A stretch of DNA of 57,161 nt from Lachnospiraceae bacterium (lineage in GTDB: Bacteria; Bacillota; Clostridia; Lachnospirales; Lachnospiraceae): assembly GCA_021442455.1 (NCBI GenBank), contig JABUSY010000047.1:1-57161 (forward strand), read 5' to 3'. Positions 20,470 to 29,775 of the stretch are shown here, piece after piece. The notes under the pieces are model-generated. The model was not told the origin of the DNA, searched no databases, and saw only the letters and a list, made by a program, of their open reading frames with translations. A program made the translations under genes and the position numbers. The number at the start of each line of letters is the position of its first letter. The first letter of the stretch is position 1.

Positions 20470-22400
20470 GGTACGGAGAAGATTATTCGGATAAACATTG
20501 ATGAACGCATTGAAGATGTAGAAAGAAATCCTACAGTTAAGTCATTTTACCAATGGAATTGCTTAAAAGCTGGTAAATATAATTTTCCTGAAGAAATGGG
20601 CAGCGGAATATGACAGTAGTCCTGAAGATTCAGCTGACCAATGAGGAAGTGCATTTTAGTATGATTGTAACGGAACCACATTATATATGAAAGTCTGGAT
20701 ATAAAAAGATCAACACGATTCCCAGCAGGATTGAAGAAAGCAGCCTGCATTTGCGCATGGCTACTGTGGAAGGATGAGAAAAATTTGGAGTTTATGGCGT
20801 TGGATCCGGCAGAATTGGTATCTATGTATTGGGGAGCATATTTACTTTCGCTTTCGGACAATGGCCATGCGCTTGAAGATAAGGCAGACACAGCAGGTGG
20901 GCTGATGTATTTTCGGAAAATTCGTTGTTTATGGTCAATAATGTATTATAATGTTTAAGGTAATAAAAGCCAGAAAAAAAGCTTCAAGAGAGAAGAAAAG
21001 CGGGGGCAACAAGGCTAGGGGATAAAATATATCAATTAATGTGGGAATTTACATCCGTAGAAGTAGTATTGGCATTCATTTTTATGATATTAACTGTAAT
21101 GTAAAGTAGTTCTGTTCAATAACTATTCCAACATTTTTTTGTTTACTGAACGAACAATACTTGATTTTCATATTCCATCGTAAATGAGGAAGGTGTAGTA
21201 TTTGCCGTGGAGGAGGAACAGTGATCTGTTCCTGATTATCAAGGTAGGTATGAACGGGAGAAAAGGCTGCTTTCTTTCTGTGGATTAGACTGCTATTTGT
21301 TTTTGAATATCACACTGGGAAGGTAAGTGTTTTTCTCAGCCAGCAGGACGATTGTTTTGGTAGCACGATGGACAGAATGGTTTATAAGGGTTGTGCCGTT
21401 GTGGTAAAGAAAAATTTTAGCTCTATGTCAACTGTGTTGTTAACATTACCTGAGAATAGGTTCCTTAGCTGTTCGAAAGAGTGAGGCTCTCGTGTTCTAT
21501 GTTTCAGCATGGCCAAGGAATATGCAATATCTGCTTTATGAGTTGTTCAATATAGTAGATGCTTTTACTTTCCAGATGGGTCTTAAGGACAAGAATTTTG
21601 TGTTCGAAAATTCAGACTGTGAGCAACACAACAAATAATGTAAATAGGATGCATGATGCAGCTTCAGGACTCTCTCTATATAAAGTAATGATTTGTTGTT
21701 TTTCAAGGCAGGAGAAAATACGGTTACTAAGTTTCGATTTGATCTGTATACAGAGATACTGAATAAAAAATTCACTTTTCGGTTAGTGAAAAATTTAAAA
21801 GGCTATAGAGGATGGAAAGTAGATTGAGTTCATCAATCACGAGAGTAACTTCAACATTACTTTTAACATCGAATAAATATATGCGAAAAAAGTGTTGGTA
21901 CTGAATGGAATATCGAAGTAGAAAGACTGAGCTTTATATTTTATAAAATCATAATTATTCTCATGAGATCTTCAATACAATTAACAATAAGTGCCGTCCT
22001 GGAAGCAAGCATGCAAAATTTCTTTTGCTGCGTGGGACAGCGTTTCTGCTAAAAACAGTTCTCTATATTTCGTTAAATTTTTTTTGATTTTTTTCGTAAG
22101 CCAGAAATATTTTTCTGTTTTCTATACTCCTCCGTCTATATAGCTCAAACATCTTCTGTTTTTGTGGGGCAGGTGGATGTTTAACACTGCATTCAGAAAA
22201 AGTCAGAAAGTGTTGCATATGTTTTGCAAATGATCATTAAATTAGGAGATACTTGTGTTCTGGGAAAGGTGATAGTCGCTTCAATGACATTTCTGAAATA
22301 TTGTTATTTGCTCATTGCGTTATGCATTATAGTGAAAGAGAAGATTGCTTCTAGTGGTTTAAAAGAACACTGAAAAATTAAATGAATTTTCGAATTTATA
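20470..22400. other. 1.9 kb gene-free spacer with decayed coding sequence
   Basis: Remnants are clear but unnamed. From 20484 one frame reads RINIDERIEDVERNPTVKSF. From about 20611 another frame reads VVLKIQLTNEEVHFSMIVTE, PHYI, a stop, then KSGYKKINTIPSRIEESSLH, apparently one gene with a frameshift and stops. Near 21491-21634 a 48-codon frame reads LVFYVSAWPRNMQYLLYELF and continues to DCEQHNK. No family was recognised. Confidence 0.5.
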
Positions 22401-22429
22401 TTGAAAAAATATGCCTATTAGTGTACAAT
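22401..22429 (+). promoter_or_regulatory. Predicted sigma-A promoter of the ldh/malic enzyme operon
   Basis: TTGAAA (22401-22406) and TACAAT (22424-22429) are separated by 17 bases. The leader would be about 75 bases. No operator is obvious. Confidence 0.6.
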
Positions 22430-22510
22430 TTGAGATATTTGTTATTTTCTTGACAATGAGGAAAATATAGATCTGTTCGTGTAAAGAGTGGATAAAGTAG
22501 AAGGAAAGGA

Positions 22511-23473
22511 ATGGGAAAATGCATGACAAAATCACGCAAAAACAAACTTGTGGTCGTAGGTGCTGGTAAGGTAGGAGAGGCTATTGCGTATACGCTGATG
22601 GTGAGAAAACAGGCGAATGATATTGTATTAGTGGACCTCAATGAAAATAAGGCAAAGGGAGCTGCACTGGATATTGCTCATGGAACTAGTTTTTTTAAAC
22701 AGGTTTGGATGAGAAAAGGCGGATATGAAGAATGTGCGGACGCGCAGCTAATTGTTATCACGGCTGGAATTGCGAGGAAAGCGGCTCAGACGCGCCTAGA
22801 TCTAGCGAAGACAAATGTTTCCATTGTAAGAAACATTACCAGAAACATCATGGAACATGCGACTTCTCCACTGATTTTGGTGATTTCCAATCCAGCGGAC
22901 GTAACGACAGCAGTGGTGACTGAGGAATCTGGACTGCCGGCAGGTAGGGTACTCGGAAGTGGGACTTCGCTGGATACTGCACGATTCCGCTACTTTCTCA
23001 GCGAGGCTTTGAAGGTTAACATAGAAGATGTGAATGCCTATATACTTGGAGAACATGGCGATAGCCAAGTACCTATTTGGAGTGCTGCTAATATTGGTGG
23101 CGTGCCAATCGATGAATATGCTGCTCAGGTGAATGTTCATTTGGATAAAACGGCTATATCAAAACGTACCAAGGAAGGTGGGGCAGAGGTTATCCAGATG
23201 AAGGGGGCCACTTTTTACGGAATAGCTATGACGGTCTCTAATATCGTAGAGAGAATTATGAAAGATGAAAATGCTATTCTTCCTGTGGCGCATGTTCTGG
23301 GAGAAGACTTCGGAAGTTGGGCAGGAGTTGTTATTTCCATGCCTTGTATTCTTGGTTTGGAAGGTGTGGAGAAGACTCTGAAGCTTCCCATGACTGAAAA
23401 AGAGAAAGCGGCTATGGAGCTGTCTGTGAAGACAGTGCAAAAGTTTCAAGAAAATGTAATGTCAAATCATTAA
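22511..23473 (+). CDS. ldh: Lactate/malate dehydrogenase family protein
   Basis: NAD-dependent 2-hydroxyacid dehydrogenase of 320 residues. The Rossmann motif VVGAGKVGEAIAYTL is at the N-terminus, followed by DIVLVDLNENKAKG. The catalytic histidine is H182 in GEHGDSQVP and the substrate-binding arginine is R95 in QTRLDLA. At the position that separates LDH (Gln102) from MDH (Arg, R81 in E. coli MDH) this protein has R89 in GIARKAAQ, the MDH-type residue. Overall resemblance is still to the L-LDH branch. Malic enzyme follows 14 bases downstream, which supports a malate role. AAGGA precedes ATG 22511; ATG 22523 is a possible alternative start. Confidence 0.85.
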   Translation: MGKCMTKSRKNKLVVVGAGKVGEAIAYTLMVRKQANDIVLVDLNENKAKGAALDIAHGTSFFKQVWMRKGGYEECADAQLIVITAGIARKAAQTRLDLAKTNVSIVRNITRNIMEHATSPLILVISNPADVTTAVVTEESGLPAGRVLGSGTSLDTARFRYFLSEALKVNIEDVNAYILGEHGDSQVPIWSAANIGGVPIDEYAAQVNVHLDKTAISKRTKEGGAEVIQMKGATFYGIAMTVSNIVERIMKDENAILPVAHVLGEDFGSWAGVVISMPCILGLEGVEKTLKLPMTEKEKAAMELSVKTVQKFQENVMSNH

Positions 23474-23487
23474 ATAGGAGAATGAAG

Positions 23488-24660
23488 ATGGATGTCAAAC
23501 AAAAAGCAATAGAAAAACATGAGAAATGGCAGGGGAAAATCGAAATAGTTAGTCGTGTAAAGCTAGAAACATTGGAGGATTTATCTATTGCCTATACTCC
23601 GGGGGTTGCAGAGCCTTGTTTGAAGATTTCGGAGGATGTAGATCTCTCTTATAAATACACGCGCCGAGGTAATATGGTGGCTGTTGTCACTGATGGAACA
23701 GCCGTACTTGGCTTGGGAGATATCGGACCGGAAGCCGGAATGCCGGTCATGGAAGGTAAATGTGTCTTGTTTAAGGTATTTGGGGGAGTGGATGCCTTTC
23801 CTTTCTGTGTGAGAAGTAAGGAAGTAGATGATATTGTGAAGACTATTGCGATACTGGCTGGTAGCTTTGGCGGTGTTAATTTGGAGGATATTTCAGCTCC
23901 CAGATGCTTTGAAATTGAGAGAAAACTGAAAGAGCGCTGTGACATTCCTATTTTTCATGATGATCAGCACGGGACTGCAGTTGTAACCATGGCAGCTATG
24001 TTGAACGCGTTAAAATTGACAGGAAAGAAGATGTCCGATATTAAAGTGGTGATTTCTGGTGCTGGTGCAGCTGGCATAGTGATCACCAAGCTGTTGGTGT
24101 ATCTGGGACTAAAGGAAGTGATTATGTGCGATCGAAATGGTGCAATTTATGAAGGAAGAGAAGGGTTGAATGCGAATAAGCAGGAGATGGCTAAAATTTC
24201 TAACCTGCAAAAGAAAAAAGGCAGTTTAGCTGATATGCTGGTGGGAGCAGATGTGTTTATTGGTGTATCAGCGCCAGGTATAGTCACTCCAGAGATGGTA
24301 AAGATCATGGCCTCGCACCCGATTCTTTTCTCGATGGCGAACCCAGAGCCGGAAATCATGCCGGAACTGGCGAAGAAAGCAGGGGCAGCGGTGATCGGAA
24401 CTGGAAGAAGTGATTTTCCAAATCAAATTAATAACGTCCTGGCTTTCCCGGGAATCTTTCGAGGGGCGCTGGATGTAAGAGCCAGAGATATCAACGATGA
24501 GATGAAGATTGCTGCAGCTTATGCGATTGCTGGACTGGTTGATGAACAAAAATTGAATCCTGATTATATTATACCGAATCCTTTTGACAAACGGGTGGCT
24601 CCGGCCGTTGCGATAGCAGTGGCCGAGGCTGCTAGGAAAACAGGCGTTGCAAGAATTTAA
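23488..24660 (+). CDS. Malic enzyme (malate dehydrogenase, oxaloacetate-decarboxylating)
   Basis: Converts malate to pyruvate and CO2 with reduction of NAD(P). The 390 residues match the short bacterial malic enzymes. The tyrosine in IAYTPGVAEPC, the lysine in VMEGKCVLFK, and the metal motif of IFHDDQHGTAVV are present, then a second Rossmann domain (VVISGAGAAGIV) and SMANPEPEI near the C-terminus. I chose ATG 23488 because AGGAG is 7 bases upstream; ATG 23482 is only one base from it. It forms an operon with the upstream dehydrogenase. Its pyruvate could feed the PFOR encoded 1.5 kb downstream. No PTA domain is fused. Confidence 0.92.
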   Translation: MDVKQKAIEKHEKWQGKIEIVSRVKLETLEDLSIAYTPGVAEPCLKISEDVDLSYKYTRRGNMVAVVTDGTAVLGLGDIGPEAGMPVMEGKCVLFKVFGGVDAFPFCVRSKEVDDIVKTIAILAGSFGGVNLEDISAPRCFEIERKLKERCDIPIFHDDQHGTAVVTMAAMLNALKLTGKKMSDIKVVISGAGAAGIVITKLLVYLGLKEVIMCDRNGAIYEGREGLNANKQEMAKISNLQKKKGSLADMLVGADVFIGVSAPGIVTPEMVKIMASHPILFSMANPEPEIMPELAKKAGAAVIGTGRSDFPNQINNVLAFPGIFRGALDVRARDINDEMKIAAAYAIAGLVDEQKLNPDYIIPNPFDKRVAPAVAIAVAEAARKTGVARI

Positions 24661-26087
24661 CAGTTTAATTGAACAAAACACAAAAAGAGAATCGTTGTAC
24701 CAGGAGAAGTATAATGAAATTATGCGGTGAGATGATTTGCGAAAGATATTACCATAACCATACATATAAGAAAGCCATGATTTAGAATTAAGGATCGAAA
24801 CATTTTCATGAAATCATGAAAATTTCCTAATATTGCTTCAGGAAGCGTTTTAATATTGCGAATGATTAAAAACTTATTTATTCAGATAAACTTAGGGAGA
24901 AAAAATACGTTCTATGAGTTTTGTTCAGAGCAGTAGGAAAAATATTTTGGATATATAACTGAATTTTTTCGTCGAATTTTATTGAGCGTTTTTGGGAAAG
25001 GATATGTTGAATTTATCCAGCTTATTTGCTGGTATCGATATCGGATTCAATATGTTTCTAAAGGAATATTACTATACTAAGAAGTTGGTTTTGATTTTTT
25101 GGAGGAGAGGGAGATAGCGGTTATGGACAGTGCATTGATGTTCGTAAGCAACTCTTATTGCTTTGACCGATTACAGAACCAATATATTACGAGAGAAACA
25201 GAGAAAAGCTGAAAACGGACAAAGTATTGAAGCTGTTATCTTTCGAAAAATGAAGTGATATAATTTTTACACTGGGGAGCAGTATGAAGGGAGGCAAGGG
25301 CTGTTGGCATTGAATTTAATATATTAATTTTTATGACAGTGAGTTTTGTATTGTCTATAGAATAGTGTCTGGAGTATACGAAGAAATAGGAAACTAGACC
25401 GCTAGAGTTCAGGCAGGAGGTAGACGAAAGTTTTATTTAGCTGAGGACGCGGGCAATGATGGTGAAATCGAATTGTGATAAAGCAAAGAATAGATTTGCA
25501 AAAAAATGAGGAAATGTTGCTTGGCCACCTTAAAGCTCACAACCAAAGGAATTGAAATATCAAAATAATTGTGAGGTAATTTAGAAAAAATTAAAAATTA
25601 ATAGATACTGGGAGCGTAATAAAATACAGAAAGATTGTTGATGTATATCATCGCCCGAAAGCAGGAAATCGAGCCGTTATCTGTATAGTATTCAAAATTC
25701 GTGAATGTTTATTCGGAGGCTATGTGTCAAGGTGGGTATTGTAGAGGTATTTATAGAAAGGCTGAAGTGGAAGAAAATGAGGTTTAATAGATTATAGTTG
25801 GCAGATGACGAGTTTTGGTGAGAAGTTGAAAAATGAGGCAAAGCTAATAATAGCAAAGGGCCAATATTTTTGGATCAAGATATATTTCGGACAATCAAAA
25901 GATTGGATCAATTGAGTTTGTTTTCCTGTGGAAATTCTGGATACTTTAAAAAATGGAACCTCTACAGACTTTAGACACTCTGGAATTGTTTTTTGTATTA
26001 CACAGCATTACACAGTGTGGTTTCAAGATATGGAGTGAATGGGAGGAAACAGGTTTGTGTTTTTCGATATACATCCAATTAGGGACG
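24661..26087. other. 1.4 kb gene-free spacer
   Basis: No intact gene and no recognised remnant. Protein-like pieces occur, such as SSLFAGIDIGFNMFLKEYYY (25017 on), DSALMFVSNSYCFDRLQNQY (25124 on) and VIKYRKIVDVYHRPKAGNRA (25616 on), between stops. Base composition is visibly more AT-rich than the flanking genes. Confidence 0.45.
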
Positions 26088-26116
26088 TAGACATTCTGTA
26101 GAATCAGTGTTATAAT
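26088..26116 (+). promoter_or_regulatory. Predicted sigma-A promoter of nifJ
   Basis: TAGACA (26088-26093) and TATAAT (26111-26116) are 17 bases apart. The leader is about 35 bases and carries AAGGAGG. Confidence 0.65.
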
Positions 26117-26158
26117 TATAGTATTATTAAGTTGTATTTTAAGGAGGATAACATTAAG

Positions 26159-29100
26159 ATGGCAAGAAAGATGAAAACCATGGATGGTAATCATGCTGCG
26201 GCTCATGTGTCTTATGCGTTTACCGATGTGGCAGCGATTTATCCAATTACCCCATCATCACCGATGGCAGAAGCCACAGATGAGTGGGCGATTCAGGGCA
26301 GAAAGAACATTTTTGGACAAGAAGTACAAATTACCGAAATGCAGTCTGAGGCAGGTGCGGCAGGTGCGGTGCACGGTTCTCTGTCTGCTGGCGCGCTGAC
26401 CAGTACTTATACGGCATCTCAGGGGCTTCTTCTGATGATTCCGAACCTGTATAAAATTGCAGGCGAACAGTTGCCGGGAGTGTTTAATGTATCCGCTCGT
26501 GCGCTGGCCAGCCATGCTCTATCTATTTTCGGTGATCATTCTGATGTCTATGCCTGTCGTCAGACAGGAGTGGCTATGCTGTGCGAGTCTTCCGTACAGG
26601 AAATTATGGACCTAACACCGGTTGCACATTGCGCGGCTTTGCAGGGAAAAGTTCCATTTATTAACTTTTTTGATGGGTTCCGTACTTCTCACGAGATCCA
26701 GAAAATTGCAACCTGGGACATTGAGGATTTGAAGGACATGGCTCCGATGGAAGCGATCGATGAGTTCAGGAAACATGCTCTGAACCCGAATCATCCTTGC
26801 CAGAGAGGTTCTGCTCAGAACTCGGATATCTTCTTTCAGGCAAGGGAGGCATGTAACTCTGTATATGAAGCTCTTCCGGCAATCGTACAGGAGTACATGA
26901 ATAAAGTAAATAAGAAGATCGGAACAAACTATAAACTGTTTAATTATTATGGAGCTGCTGATGCCGAGCATATAATCATTGCTATGGGTTCTGTATGTGA
27001 TACTATTGAAGAGACTATCGATTACATGATGGCTGCGGGTAAGAAAGTCGGTGTAGTCAAGGTTCGCCTGTACAGGCCGTTTGTTGCTAAGGCATTAATC
27101 GATGCGATTCCGAAATCTGTAAAACAGATTTCTGTTCTTGATAGAACCAAGGAGCCGGGTGCTATGGGTGAACCACTGTACTTGGACGTTGTTGCGGCTC
27201 TTAGAGACAGCAAATTCGATCAGATTCCAGTGTTCACAGGTCGTTACGGTCTTGGTTCTAAGGATACCACACCTGCACAGATTGTTGCCGTATATGAGAA
27301 TACTGAAAAAAAGGTATTTACCATCGGCATCGTGGATGATGTAACTAATTTGTCTCTCGTAGAAGGGGTGCCTCTTGTTACAACTCCGGAAGGTACTATC
27401 AACTGTAAATTCTGGGGGCTGGGAGCTGATGGTACTGTAGGAGCTAATAAGAATTCCATTAAGATCATTGGCGATAACACGGATATGTATGCACAGGCAT
27501 ACTTTGATTATGACTCAAAAAAATCTGGCGGTGTAACTATATCTCACCTGCGTTTCGGAAAGAAACCAATCAAATCCACATATCTGATTCATAAAGCTAA
27601 TTTTGTAGCATGCCACAATCCTTCTTATGTGAATAAATATAACATGGTTCAGGAATTGGTCAACGGTGGTACTTTCCTGTTGAACTGTTCGTGGGATATG
27701 GAAGGTCTTGAGAAACATTTGCCGGGACAGGTAAAAGCATTTATCGCCAATCATGACATCAAACTTTACACCATTGACGGTGTGAAGATCGGTATTGAGA
27801 CTGGTATGGGTCCAACTCGTATTAATACGATTCTGCAATCTGCATTTTTTAAGTTGGCAAACATCATTCCGAAGGAAAAAGCTATTGAGCTAATGAAAGT
27901 CGCTGCGAAAGCTACTTACGGTCGCAAAGGTGATGACGTTGTACAGAAAAACTGGGCAGCCATCGATGAAGGAGCTAAGCAAGCTATAGAGATTAGGGTT
28001 CCGGAAAGTTGGAAAACTGCAGTTGATGAGGGACTCGTTATGACTCATACTACCAGCGGCCGAAAAGATGTTGTAGATTTTGTTAATAATATTCAGAGTA
28101 AGGTGAGCGCACAGGAAGGAAATAGTCTTCCAGTATCCGCTTTCAAGGATTATGTGGACGGTTCTACTCCGTCTGGGTCTGCGGCTTATGAGAAACGTGG
28201 TATCGCTGTTAATGTTCCGGTATGGAATCCAGATAATTGTATTCAATGTAACAGATGTTCTTATGTATGCCCGCATGCGGTAATCCGTCCGATTGCATTA
28301 ACTGATGAAGAGGTCTCTAAGGCACCGGAAGGAATGAAGACTCTGAAGATGACAGGCTTGGAGGAATATCATTTTTCCATTGTTATCTCTTCTCTGGATT
28401 GTACAGGCTGTGGTTCTTGCGAAAATGTATGTCCTGGAAAGAAAGGAACAAAAGCTCTGGTGATGAAAACAATGGAAAGCACTCTTGAAGAACAAAAGTA
28501 TTTCGATTACGGAGTCACATTGTCGGAAAAAAAGAGGGTTATAAGCAAATTCAAAGAGACAACCGTAAAGGGAAGCCAGTTTAAACAACCGCTGCTTGAG
28601 TTTTCAGGTGCATGTGCAGGCTGCGGAGAAACACCTTATGCGAAGCTGATTACTCAGTTATTCGGTGATAGGATGTATATTGCTAATGCTACCGGATGTT
28701 CTTCTATCTGGGGGAACTCTTCACCGTCCACGCCTTATACAGTGAATGCAGAGGGAAAAGGGCCAGCATGGTCAAATTCTTTATTTGAGGATAATGCAGA
28801 ATTTGGTTATGGAATGCTTCTGGCTCAGAGAGCCATGAGAAGCAGCTTGAAAGAGAAGGTTGAACAGGTATGTGTCAGCGATAAGGCTTCTGAAAAGCTA
28901 AAAAAAGCATGTCAGGCATGGATGGCTTCCTACGATAACGCTGCGGCTAATGGTATGGATAGTGATAAGTTAGTTACGATATTGGAAGAAATTGACTGTG
29001 AAACTTGCAAAGATATCGTGAAGTATAAAGACTTTTTGTCAAAGAAATCTCAGTGGGTATTCGGTGGTGACGGATGGGCATATGATATCGGATTTGGAGG

Positions 29101-29704
29101 CATTGATCACGTGCTTGCAAGCGGAAAAGATATCAATATTATAGTATTTGACACAGAAGTTTACTCTAATACGGGAGGGCAATCCTCGAAGGCTACACCT
29201 ACAGGTGCAATTGCACAGTTCGCTGCAGGCGGTAAGGAAATGAAGAAGAAAGACCTTGCTTCCATTGCTATGAGCTATGGTTATGTATATGTTGCTCAGA
29301 TTGCTATGGGTGCTGATTTCACACAAACCATAAAGGCTATCGTGGAAGCAGAAGCTTATCCAGGGCCGTCTCTGCTTATCGCTTATGCTCCATGCATCAA
29401 TCACGGAATCAAGAAAGGCATGAGCAAAGCACAGACCGAAGAAGAGTTAGCAGTCAAATCTGGTTACTGGCATCTATTCCGCTACAATCCGGCTTTGAAG
29501 AAAGAGGGTAAAGCAGCCTTTATATTGGATTCTAAACCTCCGTCTGAGTCTTATCAAGCATTCTTGAACGGTGAGATACGTTACAATTCACTGAAACGTG
29601 TGAATCCGGAAAAGGCGGCAAGATTGTTTGCTAAGTCTGAAAGTGAGGCTAAGGAAAGATTTGAATATCTGAACAAATTAATCGCATTGTATGGACAAGA
29701 TTAA
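26159..29704 (+). CDS. nifJ: Pyruvate:ferredoxin (flavodoxin) oxidoreductase
   Basis: Oxidises pyruvate to acetyl-CoA and CO2, passing electrons to ferredoxin; the central catabolic enzyme of Clostridia. The single chain of 1181 residues has the full domain order: TPP-related N-terminal domain with YPITPSSPMAE, a CoA-binding region, two ferredoxin-type [4Fe-4S] motifs (CIQCNRCSYVCP from C694 and CTGCGSCENVC from C748), the proximal cluster CAGCGE (C819, C822), and a C-terminal TPP domain (GGDGWAYDIGFGG). ATG 26159 follows AAGGAGG by 11 bases. It is a single-gene unit with its own promoter and a strong terminator, and its codon use looks more biased than its neighbours, as expected for a highly expressed gene. 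Confidence 0.97.
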   Translation: MARKMKTMDGNHAAAHVSYAFTDVAAIYPITPSSPMAEATDEWAIQGRKNIFGQEVQITEMQSEAGAAGAVHGSLSAGALTSTYTASQGLLLMIPNLYKIAGEQLPGVFNVSARALASHALSIFGDHSDVYACRQTGVAMLCESSVQEIMDLTPVAHCAALQGKVPFINFFDGFRTSHEIQKIATWDIEDLKDMAPMEAIDEFRKHALNPNHPCQRGSAQNSDIFFQAREACNSVYEALPAIVQEYMNKVNKKIGTNYKLFNYYGAADAEHIIIAMGSVCDTIEETIDYMMAAGKKVGVVKVRLYRPFVAKALIDAIPKSVKQISVLDRTKEPGAMGEPLYLDVVAALRDSKFDQIPVFTGRYGLGSKDTTPAQIVAVYENTEKKVFTIGIVDDVTNLSLVEGVPLVTTPEGTINCKFWGLGADGTVGANKNSIKIIGDNTDMYAQAYFDYDSKKSGGVTISHLRFGKKPIKSTYLIHKANFVACHNPSYVNKYNMVQELVNGGTFLLNCSWDMEGLEKHLPGQVKAFIANHDIKLYTIDGVKIGIETGMGPTRINTILQSAFFKLANIIPKEKAIELMKVAAKATYGRKGDDVVQKNWAAIDEGAKQAIEIRVPESWKTAVDEGLVMTHTTSGRKDVVDFVNNIQSKVSAQEGNSLPVSAFKDYVDGSTPSGSAAYEKRGIAVNVPVWNPDNCIQCNRCSYVCPHAVIRPIALTDEEVSKAPEGMKTLKMTGLEEYHFSIVISSLDCTGCGSCENVCPGKKGTKALVMKTMESTLEEQKYFDYGVTLSEKKRVISKFKETTVKGSQFKQPLLEFSGACAGCGETPYAKLITQLFGDRMYIANATGCSSIWGNSSPSTPYTVNAEGKGPAWSNSLFEDNAEFGYGMLLAQRAMRSSLKEKVEQVCVSDKASEKLKKACQAWMASYDNAAANGMDSDKLVTILEEIDCETCKDIVKYKDFLSKKSQWVFGGDGWAYDIGFGGIDHVLASGKDINIIVFDTEVYSNTGGQSSKATPTGAIAQFAAGGKEMKKKDLASIAMSYGYVYVAQIAMGADFTQTIKAIVEAEAYPGPSLLIAYAPCINHGIKKGMSKAQTEEELAVKSGYWHLFRYNPALKKEGKAAFILDSKPPSESYQAFLNGEIRYNSLKRVNPEKAARLFAKSESEAKERFEYLNKLIALYGQD

Positions 29705-29738
29705 TAAAATAAAAAAATTCATTGTAATAAAATTAGGT

Positions 29739-29775
29739 GCCTGACCAATGTATCATTTCATTGGTCAGGCGTTTT
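29739..29775 (+). terminator. Strong intrinsic terminator after nifJ
   Basis: A perfect 12-bp stem (GCCTGACCAATG with CATTGGTCAGGC) closes an 8-base loop and is followed by GTTTT. It starts 34 bases after the nifJ stop. It is the only textbook Rho-independent terminator I found in the window. Confidence 0.9.

Noticed and set aside
24268-24765. Minus-strand open frame of 165 codons opposite malic enzyme
   Set aside because: It overlaps the conserved 3' part of malic enzyme and has no recognisable domain.
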